The notes: generated by a model not told the origin, from the sequence alone. A DNA stretch of 64,000 bases from Rhodococcus pyridinivorans (GCF_900105195.1 NZ_FNRX01000002.1:4030001-4094000); one strand, 5' to 3'; positions 9,135 to 17,418 are shown, counted from the first letter of the stretch. Numbers and translations are program-made.

Positions 9135-10013
9135 TCAGTTCTTCGTCCGGGCGAGGTCGACCTCGGCGGCCGAGACGGCACGTTCGGCGGCGACCACCCG
9201 CTTCTTCGCCTCGGCGGCGGCGCGGCGCGCGAAGGTGCGTTGCTGCTCTGCGTGTTCGAGCTTCGCCCGCAGCTCGGCGACCTCCTCCTCGTGACGGGCC
9301 AGCTCCTGCTCTGCCGCCGACGCGGCTTCGCGCGCTTCCTCGGCCGCGTTGTGCGCCGAGTCGAGAGCGGCAGCGGCCTCGTCGATCTCCGCCTCGCGAG
9401 CCGCCTGGTCCGCCTTCTCACGCTCCGTGGGTTCGCGCTCGCCCTTGCTCTTGCGTGCAGACTTGCCCGCTGCCGTCCGGTCGTCCTCGTCGTCCTCCTC
9501 CGACCCTCCGCGGACGACGGTGAGCGGCATCGCCGACAGGTCGCCGAAACCGTCGGACTCGACGATCGCGTCGAGCCGGCCCTGCCGGACCTGCTCCCCG
9601 ATGTCGGGATCCGACAACGCGGCGTTGAGGGTGCGCCCCACCTCTCGCAGTGCGCTCTCCGAGACGGTGCGGCCGCGGTCGGCGGCGAGCCGACCCGCGT
9701 CGCGCTCGAGCGCGGCGACCACCCGGCGACGCTGCTCCGACAGTTTCCGCATCTCGCTGCCGGACAGTCGTCGTTGCGCGGTGCGCAGGGCGGATCCGAT
9801 GTCGAGCAACGCCGCGAGTTCGTCGGCCCGTTCGCGGGCGAGCAGGTTGACCATCCAGGCCGCGACCGTCGGTTTGCGCAGTCTGCCGATGGCCGCCGTC
9901 AGCTCGCGGTCGCCCGCTTCGCGTGCCTGCGCCGCGAATTCGGAGCGGGCCGCCACGAAGTCTCCTGGGTCGAGGCCGTAGAGGGCATCGGCCACCGAAT
10001 CGAGGTCGGGCAT
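9135..10013 (-). CDS. Coiled-coil protein of unknown function
   Basis: 292 residues. The N-terminal 150 residues are helical, with a conserved-looking segment LRKPTVAAWMVNLLARE. From about residue 165 an acidic stretch (EEDDEDD) leads into a long Ala/Glu/Lys/Arg heptad region of about 110 residues with very high coiled-coil character. No signal peptide or membrane helix, so cytosolic. Proteins of this layout are common in actinobacteria without an assigned role. The ATG follows TACTGT by seven bases, a leaderless arrangement. Confidence 0.75.
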   Translation of the reverse strand: MPDLDSVADALYGLDPGDFVAARSEFAAQAREAGDRELTAAIGRLRKPTVAAWMVNLLARERADELAALLDIGSALRTAQRRLSGSEMRKLSEQRRRVVAALERDAGRLAADRGRTVSESALREVGRTLNAALSDPDIGEQVRQGRLDAIVESDGFGDLSAMPLTVVRGGSEEDDEDDRTAAGKSARKSKGEREPTEREKADQAAREAEIDEAAAALDSAHNAAEEAREAASAAEQELARHEEEVAELRAKLEHAEQQRTFARRAAAEAKKRVVAAERAVSAAEVDLARTKN

Positions 10014-10020
10014 GGGATCG

Positions 10021-10026
10021 ACAGTA
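10021..10026 (-). promoter_or_regulatory. Predicted -10 box (TACTGT) for the coiled-coil gene
   Basis: TACTGT on the minus strand lies seven bases before the ATG at 10013, with no Shine-Dalgarno in between. Confidence 0.5.
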
Positions 10027-10085
10027 GTGGCGCGAGGCCGATCACGACGAGTGCCGTTCTCGGCGAACGCGCGACCGCGAGACGA

Positions 10086-10571
10086 TCAGATGGCGAGCTT
10101 GGCGAGGATGTCGCGCGCCTTCTCGGCGGTGGGCGGCTGGCACAGCACGTCGTAGCGGCCGGCGACGAGCTGCATGGTGGACGAGAAGTCGCGCTGACCG
10201 CGGGTCGCGGCGTACGGGATGCTCGCCGAGATGAGGCCGAAGATGATGCCGCCGACGAGGCCGACGAGCAGCGGGCCGAGGAAGTCGGTGGAGAAGATGC
10301 CGAGCAGGAGACCGAAGAACACGCCGAGCCATGCGCCCGAGACGATGCCGCCGCCGATCACCTTCGGCCACGTGAGCCGACCGGTGACCCGTTCGACCTG
10401 CATGAGATCGACACCGACGATGGTGACGTCCTCGACGGAGAAGTTCTGATCGGCCAGGTGGTCGACCGCCCGTTGCGCCTCGGCATAGGTCGGGTACGAA
10501 CCGACGGGCCAGCCCGTGGGAGGTGTCGGCAGACCGGGTACCTGGCGACCGGGTCCGAGGGGATTCGTCAT
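10086..10571 (-). CDS. GSP17M-like membrane protein (Rv1234-type)
   Basis: 161 residues. The first 60 residues form the general-stress-protein-17M-like domain, with SYPTYAEAQRAVDHLADQ and a following DVTIVGVD strand. Two Gly-rich membrane helices follow at about residues 75-120. A short cytosolic tail has the segment VAGRYDVLC. The ATG has AAGGAG nine bases upstream. In mycobacteria the homologue sits beside lpqY-sugABC, as here. The role is unknown beyond an association of the domain with general stress. Confidence 0.78.
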   Translation of the reverse strand: MTNPLGPGRQVPGLPTPPTGWPVGSYPTYAEAQRAVDHLADQNFSVEDVTIVGVDLMQVERVTGRLTWPKVIGGGIVSGAWLGVFFGLLLGIFSTDFLGPLLVGLVGGIIFGLISASIPYAATRGQRDFSSTMQLVAGRYDVLCQPPTAEKARDILAKLAI

Positions 10572-10692
10572 GTCGTTTCGGCTCCTTCGCGATGCACGCC
10601 GACGGTCGCGGCGCCGGTCTCCATTCTGCCTCGACAGGGACCGGCACGCCGCGATGGTTCGCCCGATATGTTCTTTTCCCTGGTCGTTCCCG

Positions 10693-11652
10693 TCAGGAGG
10701 CCGGCGGCTCGAACTTCTGGGTGCGCTGCAACCCCGCGGCCCGGCCCTTCGCGGAGATCACGAGGGCCATCTTCCGGCTCGCCTCGTCGATCATCTCGTC
10801 ACCGAGCATCGCGGCACCGCGGGCGCCGCCCTCGGCCGAGGTGTGCCACTCGTAGGCGTCGAGGATCATCTCGGCCTTGTCGTAGTCCTCCTGCCGGGGG
10901 CTGAAGACCTCGTTGGCCGCGTCGATCTGGCTCGGGTGCAGCACCCACTTGCCGTCGAAGCCCAGGGCGGCGGTGCGCTGCGCCGACCGGCGGAAGGCGT
11001 CGACGTCGCGGATCTGGAGGTAGGGACCGTCGATGGCCTGCAGCCCGTGCGCACGCGCGGCCATGAGGATCGTCATGAGGATGTGGTGGTAGGCGTCGCC
11101 GACGTCGTAACCCTCGGGCTGCTCACCGACGACGAGGGTGCGCATGTTGATGCTCGCCATGAAGTCTGCCGGACCGAACACGAGTGTCTGCACGCGCGGG
11201 CTCGCCGTCGCGATCTCGTTGATGTTCGTCAACCCGATGGCGTTCTCGATCTGCGGTTCGATACCGATCCGTCCCGCCTCGAGACCGTGGGCCTTCTCGA
11301 CCTGCGTGAGGAGCAGGTCGAGCGCCTTCACGTGGCTCGCGTCGGGCACCTTCGGCAGCAGGATCGCGTCGAGATTCGCTCCGGCACCACCGACGACCGC
11401 CGCGACGTCGAGATAGGTCGCGTCCGTGGTCCAGTCGTTGACGCGCACGACCTTGATCTGGTCGCCCCAGCCGTCCTCGTTCAGAGCTTCGACGATGGTG
11501 CTGCGGGCCTGCTCCTTGGCCAGCGGCGACACCGCGTCCTCGAGATCGAGGAAGATCTCGTCAGCGGGAAGGCCCTTGGCCTTGTCGATCATCTTCCGGT
11601 TGCTGCCGGGAACCGCGAGTACCGATCTTCGGGGCCTGAACGAGAACGACAT
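10693..11652 (-). CDS. HpcH/HpaI aldolase - citrate lyase beta-like (CitE/malyl-CoA lyase) protein
   Basis: 319 residues. The N-terminus RSVLAVPGSNRKMIDKA and the metal-binding EIFLDLEDAV are diagnostic of the CitE/L-malyl-CoA lyase superfamily. PQIENAIGL contains the second acidic ligand, and FGPADFMASI is the third conserved block. Members cleave or form (3S)-malyl-CoA-type thioesters with Mg2+; the exact substrate cannot be told from sequence. No citrate lyase alpha or gamma genes are adjacent, which favours a standalone thioester lyase. The ATG at 11652 has GGAGGT upstream. It is divergent from the MgtE_N gene. Confidence 0.82.
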   Translation of the reverse strand: MSFSFRPRRSVLAVPGSNRKMIDKAKGLPADEIFLDLEDAVSPLAKEQARSTIVEALNEDGWGDQIKVVRVNDWTTDATYLDVAAVVGGAGANLDAILLPKVPDASHVKALDLLLTQVEKAHGLEAGRIGIEPQIENAIGLTNINEIATASPRVQTLVFGPADFMASINMRTLVVGEQPEGYDVGDAYHHILMTILMAARAHGLQAIDGPYLQIRDVDAFRRSAQRTAALGFDGKWVLHPSQIDAANEVFSPRQEDYDKAEMILDAYEWHTSAEGGARGAAMLGDEMIDEASRKMALVISAKGRAAGLQRTQKFEPPAS

Positions 11653-11697
11653 GACCTGACCAGACCTCCGAGTTCCGGGAACAGCGTGGGCACGCTC

Positions 11698-11703
11698 TAG
11701 CCT
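11698..11703 (+). promoter_or_regulatory. Predicted -10 box (TAGCCT) for the MgtE_N-CBS gene
   Basis: TAGCCT lies seven bases before the ATG at 11711. No Shine-Dalgarno is present, so leaderless translation is likely. Confidence 0.5.
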
Positions 11704-11710
11704 GGCAATC

Positions 11711-12985
11711 ATGGCAGCAGTGAGCAAGGTCTTCGTCGCGCGGCTGGCCGGACTGGTCGTTCTCGGCCCCGACGGCGAGTCCATCGGCCGCGTCCGCGAT
11801 GTCGTGCTGACCATACGAGTGGGACGTCAGCCGCCTCGTGCGCTGGGGCTCGTCGTCGAACTGCCCACCCGCAAGCGGATCTTCGTCCCGATGCTGCGCG
11901 TGACCGCGATCGAACCCGGCGCGGTCACCCTCGTCACCGGCAACGTCAGTCTGCGCCGGTTCACGCAGCGACCCTCGGAGGTGCTCGCCCTCGGTCAGGT
12001 CCTCGATTCGCGTGTGCGCGTCGACGACCCGGAGCTGCCGGACCTGATGGGTGTCGACGCCGTCGTGGTGGATCTGGGGCTCGAGCTCATGCGCACCCGC
12101 GACTGGGTCGTCGCCCGCGTGGCGGTGCGTCGCCATCGCGGCCGGCTCGCGCGCCGCTCCCCCATCCACATCGTGGAATGGCCGCACGTGCACGGACTCA
12201 CCCAGCAGACACTGTCGATGCCCGGACAGGGTGTCGCGCAGTTGCTCCTGCAGTTCGAGGACATGCGCCCGCCGGACGTCGCGAACGCCCTGCGCGACCT
12301 GCCGATCAAGAGACGCACCGAGGTCGCCGCGGCGCTCGACGACGAACGCCTCGCCGACATCGTGCAGGAGCTGCCCTCCGACGACCAGACCGACCTGCTC
12401 ACCCAGCTCGGCCTCGACCGGGCGGTCGCGGTGCTCGAGGCGATGGATCCCGACGACGTCGCCGACCTCCTCGGTGAGCTGCCTGCGACGGATGCCGAGT
12501 CGTTCCTGCAACGCATGGACCCCGAGGACTCCGAGCCGGTGCGCCGCCTGCTCGAGCACTCCCCCGACACCGCCGGTGGTCTGATGACCCCCGAGCCGGT
12601 CGTGCTGACGCCGGCGACCACGGTGGCCGAAGCGCTCGCCCGCGCCCGCAATCCGGATCTGAGTCCCGCCCTGGCGTCGATGGTCTTCGTCGTGCGGCCG
12701 CCCACCGCGACGCCCACCGGCAAGTACCTCGGCTGTGTCCATCTGCAACGATTGCTCCGGGAACCGCCTGCGAGCCTGGTGGGAGGGGTCGTCGACGACG
12801 ACCTGCCGCGCCTGGCCCCCGACGACGCCCTGACCACCGTCACCCGGTACTTCGCGACGTACAACCTGGTCTGCGGTCCGGTGGTGGACGACGAGGGGCA
12901 CCTGCTCGGCGCGGTGAGCGTCGACGACGTGCTCGACCATCTGCTGCCGGAGGACTGGCGCGAGGAGGACATCGAGGATGAGTGA
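11711..12985 (+). CDS. PRC-barrel / MgtE N-domain / CBS protein without channel domain (Rv1232c-type)
   Basis: 424 residues. An N-terminal PRC-barrel-like segment (about 1-85) is followed by a linker domain. The superhelical MgtE_N domain (about 185-290) has repeated units such as ALRDLPIKRRTEVAAAL and IVQELPSDDQTDLL. A CBS pair with GLMTPEPVVLTPATT occupies about 295-415. The five-helix Mg2+ channel domain of true MgtE is absent and the protein ends with the acidic tail EDWREEDIEDE. This looks like the cytosolic gating half of MgtE on its own. It overlaps the DUF1003 membrane gene by eight bases, which suggests that the two products act together. Mg2+ sensing is inferred. Confidence 0.82.
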   Translation: MAAVSKVFVARLAGLVVLGPDGESIGRVRDVVLTIRVGRQPPRALGLVVELPTRKRIFVPMLRVTAIEPGAVTLVTGNVSLRRFTQRPSEVLALGQVLDSRVRVDDPELPDLMGVDAVVVDLGLELMRTRDWVVARVAVRRHRGRLARRSPIHIVEWPHVHGLTQQTLSMPGQGVAQLLLQFEDMRPPDVANALRDLPIKRRTEVAAALDDERLADIVQELPSDDQTDLLTQLGLDRAVAVLEAMDPDDVADLLGELPATDAESFLQRMDPEDSEPVRRLLEHSPDTAGGLMTPEPVVLTPATTVAEALARARNPDLSPALASMVFVVRPPTATPTGKYLGCVHLQRLLREPPASLVGGVVDDDLPRLAPDDALTTVTRYFATYNLVCGPVVDDEGHLLGAVSVDDVLDHLLPEDWREEDIEDE

Positions 12986-13499
12986 CCGCAGCACGCAGGG
13001 CCGCTCGCGCCTCGAGACCCCACAGGCGTCGAGGTTCCGCTTCAACTTCGACGCCGAGGCGGTGGGCCGGGTCAGCGAGTCGATCGCCCGGTTCCTCGGA
13101 ACGGGCCGTTATCTCGCCATCCAGACGATCGTCGTCATCGTGTGGATCGCCCTCAACATCGCCGCGGTCGGACTGCAGTGGGATCCCTATCCCTTCATCC
13201 TTCTCAACCTGGCCTTCTCGACGCAGGCCGCCTATGCGGCGCCGTTGATCCTGCTGGCGCAGAACCGGCAGGAGAACCGCGACCGCGTGTCTCTCGAGGA
13301 GGATCGCGCCCGCGCCGAGCAGACCAAGGCCGACACCGAGTTCCTGGCACGCGAACTCGCGGCTCTGCGACTCGCGGTGGGTGAGGTCGCGACCCGCGAC
13401 TATCTGCGTCGCGAACTCGACGATCTGCGCGCCCTGCTGATCGACGACGAGAACGAGGACGACGCCGGCACTCCGCGCACCCGCGGGCCCCGTCGCTGA
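12978..13499 (+). CDS. DUF1003 membrane protein (Rv1231c-type)
   Basis: 173 residues. After a 45-residue cytosolic start come two membrane helices (about 48-68 and 72-95). They are followed by a charged helical tail with LAQNRQENRDR, typical of DUF1003. The ATG lies inside the last codons of the MgtE_N-CBS gene, so it is translationally coupled to it. DUF1003 function is not established; the coupling supports a complex in which this protein is the membrane partner of the CBS protein. The stop is TGA at the end of an Arg-rich tail. Confidence 0.82.
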   Translation: MSDRSTQGRSRLETPQASRFRFNFDAEAVGRVSESIARFLGTGRYLAIQTIVVIVWIALNIAAVGLQWDPYPFILLNLAFSTQAAYAAPLILLAQNRQENRDRVSLEEDRARAEQTKADTEFLARELAALRLAVGEVATRDYLRRELDDLRALLIDDENEDDAGTPRTRGPRR

Positions 13500-13554
13500 G
13501 GGACCCCGTCCTGTTGTCCGGCACGCCCCGTTGCACACAACCCGACACCCTTCT

Positions 13555-13568
13555 GTAACCTTCGTCAC
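13555..13568 (+). promoter_or_regulatory. Direct repeat GTAAC-N4-GTCAC upstream of transglycosylase-like gene
   Basis: GTAAC at 13555 and GTCAC at 13564 form a nine-base-spaced direct repeat 36 bases before the start at 13604. Direct repeats of this type resemble sites reported for the actinobacterial cell-wall regulator MtrA. The regulator assignment is an inference. Confidence 0.4.
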
Positions 13569-13603
13569 ATCAGTCGGACGGACGATCGGAGGAGGGTGAT
13601 CGC

Positions 13604-14533
13604 GTGCGGTGGAAGGTCGCGCTGGCGATGCCGGTGATCGTCGCTGCCGGACTCGCGGCGACAGCGTCGTCGGCGACGGTGGTGGCGGAGACGACGTCCG
13701 CCGAGACCGAGCCGAGCGCCGCTCCGGCGGTGGGCGTGCTCCCCGGCGAGATGCGCGAGGCGCAACCGCTGCGCAGCCCGAGCGACCCGCTCACCCAGCT
13801 TCCGCCCGACGCCGTGGCCGCGGCAGGGGGTGCGGCGGCCCTCGGCGACGGGCCGCTCGCGATCCCCGAACTCGTCTTCTACGCCTATCGCGCGGCCGAG
13901 ATGCAGCTGGCCATCGACTCTCCCGAGTGCGGCCTGCCGTGGAATCTGCTCGCCGCCGTCGGGCGCCTGAACTCCGGACACGCGGACGGGGGACGCACCG
14001 ACATCCTGGGCACGCTGACCGCGCCGGTCGTCACCCCGGAGGGGCTGCTCGGGCCGATGCGCCTGGCCCCCGCGGTGTGGGAGCAGTACTCGGCCGACGG
14101 CAACGCGGACGGCACCGCCGATCCACAGAACATCTTCGACGCGACCCTGGCCGCCGGTGCCCGGATGTGCGCGGAGGGCGGAAACCTGCGCGAGCCGGAC
14201 GGGGAGGCGCGGGCGGTGGCGTCGGTCGATCCGTCACCGGACTATCTGGCGAACGTCCGGCACTGGTCCGGTGCGTATTCGAAGGCCGCCGAGGTGGCTC
14301 CCGCCGATCTCGCTCCGATCCCGGCGCGGCCCGTTCCGAACGCCGCGGATGTCGCGGCCCCCGCGCCGGCTCCGGCGGTCACCGCGCCCGCTCCGGAGGC
14401 GACACCTCAGCCGGCCCAGCAAGCGCCCGCCGACACTCCGGCTCAGCAGGCACCCGAACAGAACATCCCGGCTCCGCCGCCGATGCCGGAGTTGCCCGAA
14501 CTCCCCTGCCTGGTGCCCGCCTTCTGCGAGTAA
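13604..14533 (+). CDS. Secreted transglycosylase-fold protein lacking the catalytic Glu (Rv1230c-like)
   Basis: 309 residues. A signal peptide of about 28 residues (WKVALAMPVIVAAGLAATASS) precedes a Soluble-lytic-transglycosylase-like domain at about 85-230, then a Pro/Ala-rich tail of about 70 residues ending in a short Cys-containing segment. The domain aligns with the next gene. However, the catalytic motif GRVESGH of the neighbour reads GRLNSGH here, so Glu is replaced by Asn at residue 123 (AAC at 13970). GPMQFIPTTW is reduced to GPMRLAPAVW. The protein probably binds peptidoglycan without cutting it, or regulates its active neighbour. It begins with GTG, GGAGGG lies eight bases upstream, and a terminator follows. 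Confidence 0.82.
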   Translation: MRWKVALAMPVIVAAGLAATASSATVVAETTSAETEPSAAPAVGVLPGEMREAQPLRSPSDPLTQLPPDAVAAAGGAAALGDGPLAIPELVFYAYRAAEMQLAIDSPECGLPWNLLAAVGRLNSGHADGGRTDILGTLTAPVVTPEGLLGPMRLAPAVWEQYSADGNADGTADPQNIFDATLAAGARMCAEGGNLREPDGEARAVASVDPSPDYLANVRHWSGAYSKAAEVAPADLAPIPARPVPNAADVAAPAPAPAVTAPAPEATPQPAQQAPADTPAQQAPEQNIPAPPPMPELPELPCLVPAFCE

Positions 14534-14553
14534 CTCCCGGCACACACGTGAGG

Positions 14554-14582
14554 TGACGCCACGCGCGACACGCGTGTCGTCA
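14554..14582 (+). terminator. Intrinsic terminator with T-tract
   Basis: Twelve-base-pair stem with one mismatch (14554-14565 with 14571-14582) and a five-base loop, followed directly by TCTTTTTCTTTC. It separates the two tandem transglycosylase-fold genes into different transcripts. Confidence 0.85.
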
Positions 14583-14650
14583 TCTTTTTCTTTCACCCCA
14601 CCCGACCCACCGGACCAGCACGGACGGGCCACAGCAGTACGCATACACCC

Positions 14651-14675
14651 CCGTTACATCACGTTTGAGTAACGG
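14651..14675. promoter_or_regulatory. Perfect inverted repeat CCGTTAC-N11-GTAACGG
   Basis: Seven-base arms match exactly, with an 11-base spacer, about 80 bases before the TTG start of the active transglycosylase. A further GTAACG lies at 14710. Together with the GTAAC repeat before the sister gene, this suggests a shared regulator of wall-lytic functions. Confidence 0.45.
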
Positions 14676-14755
14676 AAAGGCATCGAATGCTGTAGCCTCG
14701 GCCCGGCACGTAACGAAGGTGTCTCGTTCCGAGGCACCCGAGGGAGGGTTATCCA

Positions 14756-15622
14756 TTGGGCCGCCACGCCAAACCGTCGGATTCGAAGCTTCGGCGAAAT
14801 TCCGTCATCGCGATGACCGGACTCGTTCCGGTCGGACTGGTCGCCGCAGCCGCGACCACCGCGGGTGCGTCGCCGCGAGCGCTGATGGGTGCAGCTCACC
14901 ACGAGACCGAGCCGACGGCGTCGTCGACCGACTCGGCCGACCTCGCGAACGCGATTCCCGAAGCGGTCGCCGCCGTGCAGACGATCATGCTCGAGCCCGA
15001 ACCGGCACCCGTGCGCACCTTCAAGGCCGCCCCCCAGCCGGAACCCGAGCCCGAGGTCCTCCACGAGGGCCCCCTCGGCATCCCCGGCATAAACTACGCC
15101 GCCTACCGCAACGCCGAGCGCATCCTCGCCGAGGAGAATCCCGCCTGCGGCATGCACTGGACGCTCCTCGCCGGCATCGGCCGCGTCGAGTCCGGACACG
15201 CCAACGGTGGTCATGCCGACGCCAAGGGCAACCTGCTCGAGCCCGTCATCGGATTGCCGCTCAACGGCAGCCTGCCCGGCCAGGCCGTCATCCACGACAC
15301 CGACGGCGGCGCCCTCGACGGCGACACCGTCTACGACCGCGCGGTCGGGCCGATGCAATTCATCCCCACCACGTGGAACCAGTACGCGGGCGACGGCAAC
15401 GGCGACGGAGTCTCCGATCCCCAGAACCTGTACGATTCGACGCTCACCACCGCGAAGTACCTGTGCGACGGTGGCCTCGACATGCGCAACCTCGCGCACT
15501 CGACGAAGGCGATCCACCGCTACAACAACTCGATGGCCTACGTGGCGAACGTGCTCGCCTGGTCGACGGCCTACTCCACCGGCATCGACCCGAGCCCCGC
15601 GGATCTCCCCCGCATCCACTGA
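14756..15622 (+). CDS. Secreted lytic transglycosylase
   Basis: 288 residues starting at a TTG with AGGGAGGG seven bases upstream. The basic N-terminus (GRHAKPSDSKLRRN) and a hydrophobic segment at about 17-36 form a signal peptide or anchor. After a Pro/Glu-rich linker, the transglycosylase domain runs from about 105 to 280. The catalytic Glu is residue 145 in AGIGRVESGHANGG, and GPMQFIPTTWNQYAGDGNGDG is the conserved second block. It should cleave peptidoglycan glycan strands outside the membrane. It is a tandem paralogue of the preceding gene but has its own promoter region behind a terminator. Confidence 0.87.
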   Translation: MGRHAKPSDSKLRRNSVIAMTGLVPVGLVAAAATTAGASPRALMGAAHHETEPTASSTDSADLANAIPEAVAAVQTIMLEPEPAPVRTFKAAPQPEPEPEVLHEGPLGIPGINYAAYRNAERILAEENPACGMHWTLLAGIGRVESGHANGGHADAKGNLLEPVIGLPLNGSLPGQAVIHDTDGGALDGDTVYDRAVGPMQFIPTTWNQYAGDGNGDGVSDPQNLYDSTLTTAKYLCDGGLDMRNLAHSTKAIHRYNNSMAYVANVLAWSTAYSTGIDPSPADLPRIH

Positions 15623-15711
15623 GGTCCGGAGAGGGTCGTCGGGTCACCCCGGACCGAAGGCGGTCGTCGGGTCACCGTCGACCCGTATCCGGTCGCGAGC
15701 GGCGTGCCGCC

Positions 15712-15717
15712 TACCAT
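15712..15717 (+). promoter_or_regulatory. Predicted -10 box (TACCAT) for mrp
   Basis: TACCAT ends seven bases before the ATG at 15725, which begins the conserved part of Mrp. This fits leaderless initiation and decides against the in-frame ATG at 15716 that overlaps the box. Confidence 0.55.
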
Positions 15718-15724
15718 GGGCGTC

Positions 15725-16858
15725 ATGGCAGTCAGTGAGTCCGACGTCCGCAGTGCGCTCGCACGGGTCCAGGACCCGGAGATCCGCAAGCCCATCACCG
15801 ATCTCGGAATGGTCAAGAGCATCGAGATCGGCGCCGACAGCAGCGTCGATGTGGCGATCTATCTGACCACCGCCGGGTGCCCCATGCGCACCGAGATCTC
15901 GGAGCGCGTCACCAAGGCCGTCGCCGACGTCGCCGGCGTGGGCGAGGTCCGGGTGACCCTCGACGTGATGAGCGACGAGCAGCGCACCGAGCTCCGCAAG
16001 TCGCTGCGCGGCGACTCCACCGAGCCCGTCATCCCGTTCGCCCAGCCCGGTTCGCTCACGCGCGTCTACGCGGTGGCCTCCGGCAAGGGTGGTGTCGGCA
16101 AGTCGTCGGTCACCGTCAATCTCGCCGCGGCGATGGCCGCGCGCGGACTGTCGGTGGGTGTGCTCGACGCCGACATCTACGGTCACTCGATCCCCCGCAT
16201 GCTCGGCACGTCCGCCAAGCCCACGCAGGTCGAGCGGATGATCATGCCGCCGATCGCGCACGACGTGAAGACGATCTCCATCGCCCAGTTCACCGACGGC
16301 AACACCCCGGTGGTGTGGCGTGGCCCGATGCTGCACCGCGCGCTGCAGCAGTTCCTCGCCGACGTCTTCTGGGGCGACCTCGACGTCCTGCTCCTCGACC
16401 TGCCGCCCGGCACGGGTGACGTCGCCATCTCCGTCGCGCAGCTGATCCCCAACGCCGAGATCCTCGTCGTGACGACGCCGCAGCAGGCAGCCGCCGAGGT
16501 CGCCGAGCGCGCCGGTTCCATCGCGCTGCAGACGCGTCAGCGCATCGCCGGCGTGGTGGAGAACATGTCGTGGCTCGAGCTGCCCGACGGCACCCGAATG
16601 GACGTCTTCGGCAGCGGCGGCGGTCAGGCCGTCGCCGAGCGGCTCACCCGCGCGGTGGGCGCGACGGTGCCGCTGCTCGGCCAGATCCCGCTCGACCCTG
16701 CAGTGCGCGAGGCCGGCGACTCCGGTACCCCGATCGTCCTCGCGGCGCCCGACTCGGCACCCGCCGTGGCGCTCGAGGAGATCTCCGACAAGCTCGCCGT
16801 GCGCAGGCGCGGACTGGCCGGCATGTCGCTGGGAATCGACACCACGCGTCACCTGTAA
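15725..16858 (+). CDS. mrp: Iron-sulfur cluster carrier ATPase Mrp/ApbC
   Basis: 377 residues. The N-terminal MIP18/DUF59 domain (about 1-90) contains the TAGCP motif. The Mrp P-loop NTPase follows with the deviant Walker A GKGGVGKSS near residue 120 and the Walker B-like LLLDLPPGTGD. ApbC-type proteins bind and transfer Fe-S clusters in the cytosol. The usual C-terminal CxxC cluster ligands are not seen; NMSW occupies the position where many homologues have NMS-x-x-x-C. It is convergent with tatB across a perfect hairpin. Confidence 0.9.
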   Translation: MAVSESDVRSALARVQDPEIRKPITDLGMVKSIEIGADSSVDVAIYLTTAGCPMRTEISERVTKAVADVAGVGEVRVTLDVMSDEQRTELRKSLRGDSTEPVIPFAQPGSLTRVYAVASGKGGVGKSSVTVNLAAAMAARGLSVGVLDADIYGHSIPRMLGTSAKPTQVERMIMPPIAHDVKTISIAQFTDGNTPVVWRGPMLHRALQQFLADVFWGDLDVLLLDLPPGTGDVAISVAQLIPNAEILVVTTPQQAAAEVAERAGSIALQTRQRIAGVVENMSWLELPDGTRMDVFGSGGGQAVAERLTRAVGATVPLLGQIPLDPAVREAGDSGTPIVLAAPDSAPAVALEEISDKLAVRRRGLAGMSLGIDTTRHL

Positions 16859-16869
16859 GAACCCGATAT

Positions 16870-16910
16870 CGATCGAGCCCCCGCCGTGCTTCACGGCGGG
16901 GGCTCGATCG
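16870..16910. terminator. Perfect 19-bp bidirectional hairpin between mrp and tatB
   Basis: The arms 16870-16888 and 16892-16910 are exact reverse complements with a three-base loop, lying between the two converging stop codons. The structure is symmetric and can end transcripts on both strands. Confidence 0.85.
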
Positions 16911-16921
16911 TAGGAAAGCTG

Positions 16922-17326
16922 TCAGGTGGCGTCGGGATCGATCGGCGGCTTCTCGTCCGGAGCGAGCGGCTTCGACAGGTTCGGCCGGGCCGCGCCGTTG
17001 GTGGGCGTTCCCGGAGCCGCCGAGGACGGCTTGTCGAAATTGCCGGTGAGGATCGAGTCGTCGCCGTCGAGCAGATGCTTCGTGATCACGGCCCGCGGTG
17101 TCATGCCGCGCAGCTGGTTCAGCTCGGACAGCGGTTGCCGCAGGTCGTCGAACTCCGGTCCGAGTTCCTGCTCGAGCTGGTCGCGCGCACCCGTGGCGTA
17201 GTCGCGTACCTGACGCAGCGACTTGGCCACCCACGAGACGGCGCCGGGGAGGCGCTCCGGGCCGAGGACCACGAGGGCCGCCACGATGAGTACCAGGAAC
17301 TCGCCCCAACCGATGTTGCCGAACAC
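16922..17326 (-). CDS. tatB: Twin-arginine translocase subunit TatB
   Basis: 134 residues. The N-terminal transmembrane helix begins [20 protein letters not shown], followed by GPERLPG, which is the hallmark hinge of TatB, and an amphipathic helix (about 30-60). The C-terminal half is polar and Pro-rich. TatB with TatC recognises RR signal peptides; the window also encodes a Tat-type substrate (58885). The GTG start follows TACCCT by six bases. It lies downstream of sigE-rseA-htrA in the same direction, as in mycobacteria. Confidence 0.92.
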   Translation of the reverse strand: MFGNIGWGEFLVLIVAALVVLGPERLPGAVSWVAKSLRQVRDYATGARDQLEQELGPEFDDLRQPLSELNQLRGMTPRAVITKHLLDGDDSILTGNFDKPSSAAPGTPTNGAARPNLSKPLAPDEKPPIDPDAT

Positions 17327-17332
17327 GCATCC

Positions 17333-17338
17333 AGGGTA
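17333..17338 (-). promoter_or_regulatory. Predicted -10 box (TACCCT) for tatB
   Basis: TACCCT on the minus strand lies six bases before the GTG at 17326. A private leaderless promoter for tatB is therefore likely, besides any readthrough from htrA. Confidence 0.5.
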
Positions 17339-17418
17339 CGTGGTCTCGTCCGGATCGCAGCACCTACGTGGAAGGTCACATCACACGGCTGGGACGTTCT
17401 GTCCGAGACAGGGGCCGC

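Noticed and set aside
14534..14755. Possible c-di-AMP (ydaO-type) riboswitch upstream of the transglycosylase
   Set aside because: Such riboswitches often precede wall-lytic genes in actinobacteria, but the conserved core sequence could not be found in this 222-base leader, which is accounted for by a terminator and the GTAAC repeats.
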